The notes under the pieces: model-generated
The model's database searches: none
What the model was told of the DNA's origin: nothing
The model's input: the letters and a program-made list of their open reading frames with translations, nothing else
Shown: piece after piece, positions 46,146-56,732 of the stretch
Layout of the letters: every line of letters starts with the position of its first letter
How positions within the stretch are numbered: the stretch's first letter is position 1
Program-made: the position numbers and the translations under genes
Assembly: GCF_963583255.1 (NCBI RefSeq)
Contig: NC_084809.1
Coordinates: 6,557,501 to 6,621,500, forward strand
DNA: 64,000 nucleotides
DNA from: Pyrus communis
Lineage: Eukaryota > Streptophyta > Magnoliopsida > Rosales > Rosaceae
Direction of reading: 5' to 3'

Positions 46146-47416
46146 TCGCAGAAGTATGCAACTTGCAACAAGGAGATAGCTGGATCACCCCAATTTATAA
46201 ATTCCTTGTTCATGGAACTTTCCCAAATGATAAAATCCAAGCTAAACATATTCGATACAAGTCTACTCGCTACCTGATCATTAATGACCAACTCTACAAG
46301 CGAGGTTTTAAACTACCATACTTACGGTGCCTCACACCTGCGGAAGCGGAAATTGTCATTCGAGAAATACATGAAGGAGTCTGCGGAGATCATGTTGGAT
46401 CTCGATCCCTAGCACACAAGGCTTTTCGCCAAAGATATTACTGGCCAACACTCCACCAAGATGCCATCAGAATATCCCGCTCATGTGATAAGTGTCAACG
46501 CTACGTAACTATTCATCACTCCCCTCCCGAGCCTCTTACTCCTATGATCAGCCCTTGGCCCTTCGTCCAATGGGGACTTGATTTGATCGGCCCAATGCCT
46601 GCAGGAAAGGGCAAGGTCCGCTATGCAATCGTTGCAGTTAACTACTTCACAAAGTGGGTCGAAGTAGAACCCTTGGCAACCATTACTGAGGCAAAAATAG
46701 AAAACTTCGTATGGAAGAACATCCTTTGTAGATTTGGCATTCCTAATGCGATAGTCACGGACAATGGGCGACAATTTGACAACAAGAAGTTCAGGATGTT
46801 CTGTTCTAAGTTCAACATCAACTTATGTTTTGCCTTCCCAGCTCATCCCCAGTCTAACGGATAAGTTGAGGCCATCAACAAAATAATCAAGCGCACTTTG
46901 AAAACCAGCTTGGACAAGGCTAAAGGTTGTTGGCCAGAATTTGTACCCCAAGTTCTTTGGTCATACCGCATTTCATATCGGACTTCAACAGGAGAAACTC
47001 CATTCTCACTTGCCTTTGGTACAGAGGCTGTTGTCCCAGTTGAGCTTGAGCAAGCAATTTTCCGAGTCCAGAACTACATTCAAAGTGAAAATGACAAACA
47101 ACTCACCCTCAACTTGGATCTAGTCGAGGAACACAGAAACCAGGCTCACTTGAGGAATGTCGCCTACAAGCAGCACATCTCCAACTACTATGACTCAAGA
47201 GTCAAACCTCGCTCTTTCAAAGTGAGGGACTGGGTATTGAAGAAAAGGCTACTCTGCGACAGAGTCCTGAGTGAAGGCACGCTTAGCCCAAATTGGGATG
47301 GACCGTTTGAAGTTATTGGCATCAGTCGCCCTGGTTCTTACAAGCTTAGGAGCTCCGATGGCAAGACCCTTGGCCATCCATGGAATGCTAATCACTTGAA
47401 GTACTATTACAAGTAG
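46121..47416 (+). pseudogene. Gypsy integrase
   Basis: HHCC zinc domain (HEGVCGDHVG...CDKCQRY), DDE core (WGLDLIGPMP, IVTDNGRQF), a TAA stop at 46862 just after HPQSNG, then the C-terminal part (VKRTL-like region to WDGPFEVIGI) ending at TAG 47416. No chromodomain was recognised. Confidence 0.88.
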
Positions 47417-47955
47417 ACTCACACTGTACAAGTTTTGAGCTACGGCCATTCGGCATCCTATGTAATGAAGGCCATTTGGCATCAATTCAATAAAGAGGTG
47501 ATTTATACAACCTGGTCCTAACTCCCTTACATCCCTATCATTGAAACGCTCAGGTTTGAAGCTTCAACACGAATGCTTACAACATGAAATAAAGTCTATA
47601 TATATGTTAACATGACTTATATTCAAACATAACCAAACATTCATTAATGATAGTACAAATACTTGGCAAATAACATCAAAGCGCACAGTACAAGGTTGCA
47701 AACATACACAAACAAAAAACCCTTAGACTTATAACATGACACATGCTAGACAAACAATAAATTAGTACATCCAGAGTACATGGCACATGCCACACAAACA
47801 ACAAATTAGTACATTCAAAATACATGCAGAAAAAAAAGGCACTATGAGTCATCCTCATCTGAGGCCGAACCCCTGACAATATCACTCTGCGTTTCAACCG
47901 CATCGCCATCGCCACCATCCTCGATATCTCCAGAACCATCCTCACTTTCCTGAGA
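47417..47955. other. Gypsy 3' non-coding region
   Basis: Follows the integrase stop. It contains a possible poly(A) signal (TCAATAAAG, about 47488) and two direct copies of a roughly 45-bp block (ACAAACAA(T/C)AAATTAGTACATCCAGAGTACATG..., 47750 and 47795). Confidence 0.5.
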
Positions 47956-48510
47956 CTACTCACCGACACTAGCCTCATTATCAGAGTCATCCTCACTACT
48001 AGGATCAACTACGAGGACGAAGGCTTCACCTCTTTGTCGATACTCATCCATCTCATCACGGTACTTTTGGATAATGCTTCCATTACCGTAACGCTCAAGG
48101 ACGGCCATCCATTTCCTTTTCTCAAAATTAGCCGCTCGAATGCAGTAAGGTTTAAAAGCATCTTGAAAAGCCTGGGAACCTAAGAACTCCTGCACGATAG
48201 CGTCCCTCTCAGTTGGGATACTCCTCTTTAGCTCAGAAACTTCAACCAAGGCACTATCCAACTCCTTTTTCACCTTGGAAACTTCGAGGATAGTAGTCTC
48301 CAACTGTTTCTTAGTCCCCTCCAGTTGTTTCTTGAGCCTCACATTCTCACCATTTCGCCTCTTCAAACTCTCAAAGTGTTGATCTTTGAGGCGGATGGCC
48401 TCAGCCAAAGCTTTGCTTGTGTTTCTAGCATCATTCACAAGCTGGTTATTCTCTTTAAACTTTGCCTCGTACCGCTCGACCTCTCGTAATCTGTCGTCGT
48501 ACTCAGTCAT
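47956..48510 (-). CDS. Antisense coiled-coil ORF in the gypsy element
   Basis: An undamaged 184-codon ORF on the strand opposite to pol, between integrase and the lost 3' LTR. It is strongly helical and charged, with heptad-like stretches (KALAEAIRLKDQHFESLKRR, LKKQLEGTKKQLETTILEVS, KVKKELDSALVEVSELKR), and has an acidic C terminus (DPSSEDDSDNEASVGE). Upstream on its strand a GTAAGT donor (48586-48581) and a TGTAAG acceptor (about 48513) suggest that it once had a spliced leader exon coding MMRLSSF; the phases no longer match by one base. Function unknown. It could be a captured host gene fragment or the antisense ORF known from Tat-lineage elements. Confidence 0.6.
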   Translation of the reverse strand: MTEYDDRLREVERYEAKFKENNQLVNDARNTSKALAEAIRLKDQHFESLKRRNGENVRLKKQLEGTKKQLETTILEVSKVKKELDSALVEVSELKRSIPTERDAIVQEFLGSQAFQDAFKPYCIRAANFEKRKWMAVLERYGNGSIIQKYRDEMDEYRQRGEAFVLVVDPSSEDDSDNEASVGE

Positions 48511-48654
48511 GACTTACATGACAAGATGATCGTCACTACCAAGAAAAAGAGAGAAGAAAATAAAGAAGTGACAGAATAACACTTACAAAAGAAGATAGCC
48601 TCATCATCCGGTCACGATCTGATTCATTCTTATCGAGCGGCTCGCCAAGCTCGT

Positions 48655-49255
48655 CTATGGGTTGAGTACCTTTAAGCTACAAGCCTATTTTATGTTGTCA
48701 GATTGTAACAAATCAGCCATGCAATGGTGCAAGAAAGAGTTTCCATTTTCATAGCCCCCTCCTATCCTTTTCGGGTATGGGATTCTGCTCTTATGTGTAG
48801 ACTTTGGGCATAATGAAGGAAGCACCCCCTTGGATGTGTGTGATTGCAAAGCTAATGAGTAGGGTTTCTTGTCCAGGAAGGAGAAGATACCCTTAGTTTT
48901 CAAGGTTTATTATTTAGATTAAGTCTGAACTCTGATTCTTATGTACATAATCCAGATAAGCGCAAGCAAAGTGCGGAGCACAATGAAGAGAAACCGCCCC
49001 TGAAGAAAATTTCCAGCAGGGGATACTGATGCAGGCCCCTCGTCGTCTTCTCAGAAGATGCTGAATGAGAGCATTCCACACATCACAAGTAGAATGGGCA
49101 AGCCTGTTGGTCAGTCTCTAAAGAAATCAGCTCTCCTCACTCAGGTTTGGAAGGATGACTTGAATTCTGGGCATCTCCTGGTTTCATTGTTTGAGTTGTT
49201 CGGTGAAAACATCCTCTCCTTCGTTCCAGCTCCCGAGATGTGTTTATTTTTGTAA
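48655..49255 (+). pseudogene. TAF6 pseudogene, segment 3 (last exon)
   Basis: Resumes at GGGTTGAGTACC (48659; compare 29250). The last-exon copy (about 48957-49255) has lost about 100 bases after PLKKI and carries an indel in the GAGCAC(A)ATG region, so the frame is disturbed at its start. The final 60 codons are nearly unchanged. Confidence 0.9.
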
Positions 49256-49507
49256 CCATTTGTAGCAATCTTACTCATGATTAGGAGTACAAAGTAAAAA
49301 TAGAACGAGAGATTTCGGTATGAAATATGTGTATAAATTCAGTAGAAACTTAGATAAAATTGTAATTGAATTTTACAAACATTTACTTTAGCTATTTTCG
49401 ATCTCTTCATCCTCATTTATTTTTTATGGAACTTGAACATAAAAATCAACAATGCAGAAGGCTCTTCGTAATTAAATAGAAAAGTACAATCTATTAAAAG
49501 TGCTTAA

Positions 49508-49933
49508 TTAATCAGCTGCGTAAACTTTGGTACCGGAGTACTCCTTTTCCACTGCTTTCTTCAGGAAGCTATCTTCTTCCAGCAGCATTTGAACTGGCAA
49601 GAACCCCATCCCATTGGCCATAGCAAGCATCATCCGCTTGGTTTCAGCCTTGAACTCCTCCAAATCAACCGCCCCGTTCGAGTCATGATCAAACTGCACG
49701 AACAGCGAGTCGTAGACATGAGCAATCTCTTCGGGGTCTGGCTTCACATCAATGCCATAGTGGGTCTCAAAGACCCTCAGAGACTGAAGCTCCTTCAGCA
49801 TCTCTGCATAAGAAAGCAGACCATCGTGGTTGATGTCAAGATGAGCAAAACGGTCGCGTATTGAGAGGCTGAATGCTTCTTCATCTTCCACAAAGTTGAC
49901 AATGGTGGCACCATCCAACATTTCTACACTCAT
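49508..49933 (-). CDS. EF-hand calcium-binding protein, copy 2
   Basis: 141 residues, single exon, same two EF-hand loops as copy 1 (first loop DINHDGLLSYAE, with Ile where copy 1 has Thr; second loop identical). The C terminus is GTKVYAAD. Copy 1 lost the last four residues through TAC to TAA, so copy 2 probably shows the ancestral end. Upstream sequence is kept for more than 800 bp, so its promoter was duplicated with it. It is the only gene of which both duplicates remain open. Confidence 0.85.
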   Translation of the reverse strand: MSVEMLDGATIVNFVEDEEAFSLSIRDRFAHLDINHDGLLSYAEMLKELQSLRVFETHYGIDVKPDPEEIAHVYDSLFVQFDHDSNGAVDLEEFKAETKRMMLAMANGMGFLPVQMLLEEDSFLKKAVEKEYSGTKVYAAD

Positions 49934-50410
49934 CTTCTCTTATGCTAGCTTGGGAATTGATCACAAGGAAATTAGGATTGATTTGTATTTTGGTTGCAAA
50001 TTAAACAAGCGATGGAAATGTTAATTATTTATAAACACATGCATGAGGTACTATTTTGTTTTTCGGCCCCTTGTTTCTCTAATCCATAGGTTTTAAGGAC
50101 TTTGTTTCTGTAAACAAACGTTAATCAACTTTACCAGTCAACTAAAGGAAAGAAAATGAAAATAGACTGACCGACATCGTAAGCGGTTGATTGCTTTGGA
50201 TTCATTTTTAATATTGTAGTTGAATTCAAATCAATCGATCACTTGTAAATCTGATTGCTAAATTGCTTGGCTCGTAAACTTGAGATTATCTAAAGTGGCT
50301 AGAGCAGTCTACTCTATTTTTTGCACTCAAGTTTGAATCTTCATTCCCGTAATTTAGAAAAATCTAATGTATACTTGACTCTAAGAATGGCTTGGTATTT
50401 TTCTTAAATC

Positions 50411-50411
50411 T

Positions 50412-50447
<36 letters not shown>
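50411..50447. repeat. Poly(T) tract
   Basis: About 37 consecutive T, where the left unit has shorter T runs broken by G (about 31073-31098). Recent slippage expansion. Confidence 0.8.
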
Positions 50448-50452
<5 letters not shown>

Positions 50453-51593
50453 ATAAGTTCCAAGTATCTTCTTCCACTTCGGATGCCTTCATGGTAATAG
50501 ATTACTTTTAAGTCAAATAACTTGGGTTCAATTTAATGACATTTGAAAGTCATATAACATATTGTATTAATATTTGTTAAAGTAAAATGAACCATTCAAA
50601 TCCAATTGGCCCTAGACAAGTCTGAAAAGTCAAATTCAGAATAAATTGACCACAGAGGACGCGTTGTCAAACTGAGCAGAAAATAACCTTTCGGTGAGAA
50701 AACACACTGATTTTGCACTTCTCCATGCGTGTGGCTGTGTTATTCTTTCTCCCACTTCCACTCGAGACAAAATATGAACCATAATATCAATTGCAAAGAA
50801 AAAGAAAGAAAAATAAAAAGGGTTACTCTTTTGCATGCGTTGTTTTAGTTCCGTTGATTAAGAGTACTTTTTTGTTTATTCGAATTCTCAATTCAGATTT
50901 TTGAATATCTTTTGTATTTAAAACAACAAGAGAGTATTACCAAAAAGGGCTTTCAATGAAACTAGAAAATATATTCAAGACAATTTTTACCAATTATATG
51001 TCGGTCGAAGCTGTATGAGATGAGTGGTCAAAATTGCAATTTGCAGGCTCCCTCCATGATATCTATTCGTTGAAGATTGACATGCAGACATGCATGTATG
51101 CCCACAACTATTTTTATAAAGTAGTTCCCATGCAACTTAATTTGTCATGGTCTTTCTGACTCTCACTGACATATGTCCAAGGCATGTGTATAACATGGAG
51201 CCCCCGGCCAGAGTCAAAATTACAATCTATTCAATTTACGTCACTCGTGACGCCGATATTCATCTATCTCGATCCTAATTACATATAATTTATCTCGATT
51301 ATAATCTACAAATTGTTTCGAAATTTCCCATAGCAAATATGGTCTTTTCTAGTGTTTGAAAAATTAGTGCATGTCCATCCACCGCTGATTAGTTTTGCAT
51401 TGGACGCTCACATTTAAGCAAATCGATTAGTTAATGATCCAGACCAATTAATCCGGATGAACTTTCTCGGTCTTTCTAATAACTAACAAAATTGCTTCAT
51501 AACGTTAAGACAGCTTGTACTCATCACTGTTATTAATCAGAAAAATAAACTGAATATCAGAAGCAATAAGAACACTGATCAGTAATTAAGAAA

Positions 51594-51693
51594 GGGAACT
51601 GTTATTAGCACTTCAAAAATCTATTTTTACATTACTCATAAGTGTATTTTTCTTTCAAATTTTAAAAAGTTTGGAGTGTCAATAACAATTCCC
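51594..51693. mobile_element. 100-bp MITE, only in the right unit
   Basis: GGGAACTGTTATTAGCACTT on the left and AGTGTCAATAACAATTCCC on the right are inverted repeats. Perfect 8-bp target duplication TTAAGAAA (51586-51593, 51694-51701). The left unit has the empty site (ATTAAGAAAAAATATAC, about 32980). Same end family as 21602-21711. Confidence 0.93.
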
Positions 51694-51836
51694 TTAAGAA
51701 AAGATATACATGTTTTAAATTTAATAAACTTGGGAAGGCAACTCCTCAACTCCAACTACACAGTCTACATTGTACGTGTACGGTGGTGTATGGGGTTAAC
51801 TTGTAGATTTATTGTACACTGCCCTCTATTTTTCTC

Positions 51837-51844
51837 TATAAATA
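51837..51844 (+). promoter_or_regulatory. TATA box of intact GRP gene
   Basis: TATAAATA 58 bp upstream of the start codon at 51902, a suitable distance for a short leader. Confidence 0.75.
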
Positions 51845-51901
51845 GAGGCAAGAATGCTTCTTAATTTTCAAGTATTCTACTCTCTTTTCACTTGATCAAA
51901 A

Positions 51902-52508
51902 ATGGTTTCCAAGACTTTCATTTACTTTGGTCTTTTGCTTGCCATTGTCCTTCTCATTTCCTCTGACGTGGCCGCAAATGGTGACCTTAACTTTTCCCTT
52001 CTATTTTTTTTGTAGAAATTATATATTGCCAGCTACCTAGTGTCACCAAAGTTATAAATACAATTTGTGAGCTTAATTTGTTGTACTTTCCACAACTAAT
52101 ACTAGTGTACTTAACTTTATTCACCAAATAGATATAGTACAAGTATATGCTACTTAAAATTAAATTAGGTTCCAAATTCACAATGATTTGAATAAATGAA
52201 ATATTGTCACCTCATTTAAATGTATGTTCCTTATATGACTTTCAGTTGCGGAGACTACTACAAATCCCAATGGTGTAGGTGACGCCAAGTATGGTGGCGG
52301 GTACCAAGGAGATCCTGGGCGAGGTGGGTATGGTGGCAACCCAAGTCGTGGGGGATATGGCGGTAACCCTGGTCGTGGCGGAAATGGTGGAGGAGGCCGT
52401 GGAGGACGTTGCTACTATGGTTGTTGCAGATGGAGTTACAATGGAAGAGAGTGCCTAAGGTGCTGCAATCATGCTGGTCAGGCTGTTGATTCACAACCTC
52501 ACAACTAG
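51902..52508 (+). CDS. Class II glycine-rich secreted protein (GRP3-like)
   Basis: Exon 1 51902-51980, exon 2 52246-52508; they join in phase (G/TT) to 113 residues. Signal peptide at residues 1 to about 25 (FGLLLAIVLLISSDVAA), a glycine-rich middle (GGYQGDPGRGGYGG, repeated GGNP units, about 41-78), and a cysteine-rich C terminus of form CYYGCC...C..CC followed by AGQAVDSQP. This matches the Arabidopsis GRP3 class, whose cysteine-rich tail contacts wall-associated kinase WAK1 outside the cell; ligand activity here is inference. It is the only complete copy after the tandem duplication. A possible poly(A) signal GAATAAAAC is at about 52646. Confidence 0.88.
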
Positions 52509-53379
52509 TTCATTAGTTAATTAGGCTTCTGCATGCCCATGCATGCAGTGTGCTTAATTAATTATCTAATTATCTAATTATGTTCTAATGCATGTGCTTA
52601 ACATGCTTGAAGCACTTCCCTCGATCGTATTCCTATGTATGAATCGAATAAAACTTCACTAGCGAGAGGCATGCAAAAATAAAGTTAATCACGAGTGCTA
52701 GCTGGGTGGATGTTGTATCTGTACTCAGTTATAATCTCATGGTTTGAGTGCTCGTTAATTAATTTCGTGAACAAATTCAAGTACCTGTGTAATGCATGTC
52801 GTCGATTGATGATATACGAAGTCAATGACATATACAAGTAACGTTTTGTATCCAATTTGCTCAGTCTCTTTTGTTCTGCTCTATTTTATTTTTAGGGATA
52901 GGCTGGGAAATTAAGGTGGGATGGTTTATGTGTTTAGAGAGAGAGCACAGCAAAGACCTAGACGAATAATACCGAATTTAGAGAATTAAATAAAATTATT
53001 GATAACCCAATTTACATAAGCCCTAGAGCTTAATTAAGATACGAGGTAACTTGGTTTATAAGATTTATTCAAAAAGAAAAAAAAAACTTGGTTTATAAGA
53101 ATACAAATACAACTCCGGCAAGTAATTAATTATATCCTAATTGTAGGCGGAGATGGAAATCATAGAGGATTCTCCTTCTAACACTGCTCTCATTAGCTCA
53201 TACAGAAACATTATGATCTCTGTTCATCGTGGATTTCAGATATCCCTGAGGAGATCACCGGACTCAGGCTCCACACCATCACCATACTGTAAATATATAG
53301 GACACAATATGCATACATTAGATTCACAGATATAATAAATTAATAAAGGCATAATCGGATATACCGTCTCTGTCATGAT
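52509..53379. other. Intergenic after GRP
   Basis: GRP 3' UTR, then AT-rich sequence with no recognised gene. A short open frame at 53153-53335 has no known content. Confidence 0.4.
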
Positions 53380-54813
53380 AAGGTAATCGGAAAGTAGCCC
53401 CCGTGGTAAAATAATTAGGATTTAAACCCTCGTTGTGTAGTCCGTTAGCAAATTTAGTCTAAAAGTGATTTTTCGTTAAATGCTCGTTAAATACAAGGGT
53501 AAAAACGTATTTTGATATATGCACCTTCTTCTTCAATGGTCAATGTCTACTCTCTCTAATAGTGTGAAAATTTGGGGAATTTGAGTCGTTGAGAAGGTGG
53601 CTAAGATGAATTTGAGCCCCGCCCACCCAATTGCTGTTCAAGACTGGAGGTTGCCCACCTTTGTTATATATTTATGTATCCAAGTGGGAACAGAGCTCAC
53701 TGAGACAGTCGTCACTCGGACTAGCAGAGGAGCCGGGGGGCGCTGGAGAGTAATTGAGAAATTAAAGCAGCATCAAGTCTTCAACTTCACCACCACCGCC
53801 AGTGAAGAAGAAAGGACACATTGATTTGATTTGATACCAAAAGTCCCTCTGGAGTTCTCTTTAAACCACTCCCGCCCTCCCCCAAAACTCCCCATCTAGG
53901 CTGCATGGATACGAATACGGAGATACGATACGATACAACACGAAGATACGTTAAATTTTTAAAAACGAAAGCACGATACGTTAGGGATACGGTAATTAAA
54001 AATATAAATAAATAAATCTAAAATATTATAAAATAAGCATTAAAATTTATTACTCAAGTTCAAATTTATTTCAATAAACTTCAAACAACTAGAAAGATAG
54101 TCCATCCAACAAGCTATTAGTCTTCACTTTGAAAATTTAAAATGAACAGTTTCAAGAAAATTAAAAAAACATATAAACAATAAGAGCTCAATCCACTTCA
54201 GAATAATATATTATAATATACAAAATACAATATTATTATTATTATCATATACAAAAAGTTAAAAACTGAGATCAGAAAAGCAAATGGCTTTTAATTTCAG
54301 ATTGCTTTTAGTTTCAGAGATGAGAAAAGCAAAGCAAAGGGGGCTTGTAGTTTCAGAGATGGGTTTTACCTCGGGGAATCAGTTATGCTTTGAATATTTC
54401 AATGGTCAGTGAAGCAGAGGAGTAAGCTTCGAATAGCTCTCACCAGCTGTTGCAGACGGAGACAATAGAGACAACAGAGTAGTTGCAGACGATGGTCAAG
54501 CACGATTCTGATTTCTGAGGTTCGAGCGAGGAAAAATAGGTAAATCCGAATTTTAGTTTGGCTAATTTCAATCAAGCACGATTCTGATTATCCTTCGATT
54601 TTAGTTGAAACGTATCTGAAAAGTGGGATACCCGTATCTCCACAGTACGATACGCGTATCTCATTGTTCAACAACGTATCCCTTCACTCCGATACGTATC
54701 GGACGTGTATCCACACGTATCTTATGCGTATCCGTATCCTCAGGTGTCAGATACGGGATACGCTGGTTTTCCCCCGTACATGTGCATCGTAGCTCCCAAC
54801 TTTCCACCCACCA

Positions 54814-54892
<79 letters not shown>

Positions 54893-55267
54893 CTGTTTGT
54901 TAAAATCACAATTGTTGTTGTAAAAGATTAATGTGAGGTTTAGTTTAGTTTAATTTTTTTAGCATTATCAAGTGAATTATTAATGTTTCGAGATTGCATT
55001 GCGGTTTAATCCATGACTTTTTGGAATTTTGGGGTTGATTTGTTAGTCCCCTTCATTGTGCATTGGTTGTACTTGTTTTATAGAAAGAGTAGAGAGACGA
55101 GGAAGGAAACAAGGAAGAAGAAGGCACACGTCAATGTACATTTTTATCCTTACATATAACAGACATTTAATGGAAAAATCATTTTTGAACTAAATTTGCT
55201 AACGGACTATACCATGAGGGTTTAAATCCTAATTTTTTTACCATGGGGGCTACTTTCTGATTACCTT
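53380..55267. mobile_element. Long terminal-inverted-repeat element (about 1.9 kb)
   Basis: Left arm from 53380 (AAGGTAATCGGAAAGTAGCC, running to about 53480) and right arm from 55267 backwards (AAGGTAATCAGAAAGTAGCC) match for about 100 bp with few mismatches, including the GGATTTAAACCCTC and AGTCCGTTAGCAAATTTAG blocks. The inside has no transposase ORF; it holds a region rich in GATACG/CGTATC words (53905-53990 and 54640-54765) and a CT/TA microsatellite. Probably a non-autonomous Mutator-like or fold-back element. The target duplication is not clear. Confidence 0.75.
54816..54892. repeat. Compound (CT)n(TA)n microsatellite
   Basis: About 21 CT units then about 15 TA units broken once by CA, inside the long-TIR element. 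Confidence 0.85.
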
Positions 55268-55563
55268 ATTAACATGAGAACCGTTTATCTAATTAGGCCA
55301 TTAATAAATAAAAACTAATTTTTACTATAACCAAATATATAAATGTGTGTGTGAATTTTCCTACAAGCTATAGGTTTTAATTACTTCAAATTTTTTTTTT
55401 TCTATTTGATTTGTTTGTTTTATATTTAATTAGGATTTCCTTTTCCTTCTCATTTCGGACATAGCTTTTATGTTTACAAGTAGGATTAACTTTTGATGGC
55501 TATATATATATATTGAAGAAAGTTGAGGTTCCACCATAAAATCAATTGGCAATATGGGGAGGA

Positions 55564-56564
55564 GGCTAACTCCAACCGAAGGGTCCAGAGGGCCACAAGG
55601 CTGAAAATAGCTCGAAAACCGTCTCCAACCTAGAGTTAGGCCAAAGATCTCGTAGGCCCCAAGGGACAAAAAATGGTCAAAGGGCTAACTGGTTGGCCTA
55701 ACCTAGCCAGCCAAGCAGTCTCGGGCCGGGCCACAATTTCAAAGCCTACGGCTAGCTGACGTTAGTTACCGTTGGATTTGAATTTTTTTTTCTTTTTATG
55801 GCCAAATTTTTTTTAAAATTTTAAAAAAAATTCTCATTTTCCCCTATAAATACCTAACGTCATTCCTACACTATTTGTCACATAATTTTCACCATTCCAT
55901 ACTATCTCACTTCATTTTATTTTAATTCTTCACATTCTATTTTCTTACCTCTTCCAAGAATCTTTCCTTCAATTTTTTCAATAATTTTCAAATGGCCTCA
56001 ACTGCAATGAAAGGTATGGCTTGGACCCGAAAAGAAGATGAAACTCTTTGCACGACTTATAGATGGGTCTTAGAAGATAGTGTGAGGGGGACTTCTCAAA
56101 CATGTGAAGGTGTTTGGACTCATGTGTCCAAAAAATACTATGAGTTCTACGAAGACACCACTCCACCGAACACCCGAAACCACGAGAATTGTTCTTCAAG
56201 ATGGAAGAAACATCTTCAATCAAGTTTGAATAAATGGCATTGCAGTCGCAAGTAGACATGAAAACGGCGCAATTACTACGACGAAGTAAGTGTTTTCACA
56301 ATTTATTTTAAATATTTAAGTTGTTGTAGTTTATAAATTTAAGTTGTTATAGTTTTTAAATTTAAATAATAAATTATATTTGGACTTATGACCCTTTGGC
56401 CCTTGGTTGGAAATGGTTTTTTGTCACAGAGATATGTTTGGCCCTATGACCTTTTGGCTCTCGGTTGGAGATGGTAAGAAATATGACCTTGCATTGTTCA
56501 TTAAAATATTAATTTGTTGGAGGGTGTTTTAGCTCTCTAGCCCCCATTTGGTTGGAGATGGCCT
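55564..56564 (+). mobile_element. PIF/Harbinger-like element
   Basis: Ends are inverted repeats with core CTCCAACC (GGCTAACTCCAACCGAAGGG on the left; GGCCATCTCCAACCAAATGG from the right, read on the minus strand). About 1.0 kb. It carries the SANT/MYB-like ORF at 55992 and several subterminal copies of GGTTGGAGA(T/C). No transposase, so it depends on another element. Confidence 0.65.
55992..56255 (+). pseudogene. Harbinger-associated SANT/trihelix ORF, truncated
   Basis: 87 codons: MASTAMKGMAWTRKEDETLC..., WVLEDSVRGTSQT, FWTHV-like WTHVSKKYYEFY and SSRWKKHLQSSLNKW. The W-spaced pattern fits the SANT/MYB-trihelix DNA-binding domain that accompanies PIF/Harbinger transposases. It stops early after HCSRK where relatives continue with a longer C-terminal part, so it is probably a fragment. 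Confidence 0.65.
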
Positions 56565-56732
56565 TATAACTTTATGCAAGGTCCCTCCTCCCATTAAGGT
56601 GGGACTCATTCTCAACACGTCCTCTTAGCGAATTTTCAAGCCTAACACGTGGACACACAACGGGGTGATGTGAAGCGTGTGTGGCCATTGGGCTTCACAC
56701 GTGGGACAACCTACTCTGATACCATGAAGAAA

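Larger units (their letters stand above)
40789..48651 (+). mobile_element. Ty3-gypsy LTR retrotransposon, 3' LTR missing
   Basis: 5' LTR 40789-41305 (TGTTTGTACC...CATCAACA, with TTTATAAAAG at about 41001), then primer site TGGCGCCGTCTGTGGG (from 41308). Order: gag, protease, RT, RNase H, integrase, i.e. gypsy type. Many stops and frame changes. Beyond the integrase, about 1.2 kb carries an antisense coiled-coil ORF, an arrangement known from Tat-lineage elements such as Grande and RIRE2. No second LTR occurs before TAF6 sequence resumes near 48655, so the 3' end was lost by deletion. The empty site is at about 29230 in the left unit. Confidence 0.93.
33453..52151. repeat. Tandem duplication, right unit (expanded by TEs)
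   Basis: Counterpart of 26343-33452. Without the copia (4.94 kb) and gypsy (about 7.86 kb) elements it is about 5.9 kb; the difference from 7.1 kb is explained by the exon 8 deletion (about 0.49 kb), lack of the 726-bp hAT-like element and small indels. Confidence 0.93.
55520..56640. repeat. Dispersed repeat split by a Harbinger-like insertion
   Basis: Left half 55520-55563 (GAGGTTCCACCATAAAATCAA...) and right half 56565-56640 (TTATGCAAGGTCCCTC...GGGACTCATTCTCAACACG) together match the unsplit copy at 56733-56840. The repeat resembles an LTR or solo-LTR piece, with TACTCTGATACCATGAAG just before the second copy. Confidence 0.6.

Noticed and set aside
33453..49255. Second functional TAF6 gene
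   Set aside because: No promoter, start or exons 1-5; two retrotransposon insertions, loss of exon 8 and a mutated acceptor.
53597..53824. 75-codon plus ORF in the long-TIR element
   Set aside because: No transposase motif or known domain; composition like non-coding DNA.
54661..54909. ORFs rich in (RE)n or (SL)n and (IY)n
   Set aside because: Produced by the CT/TA microsatellite.
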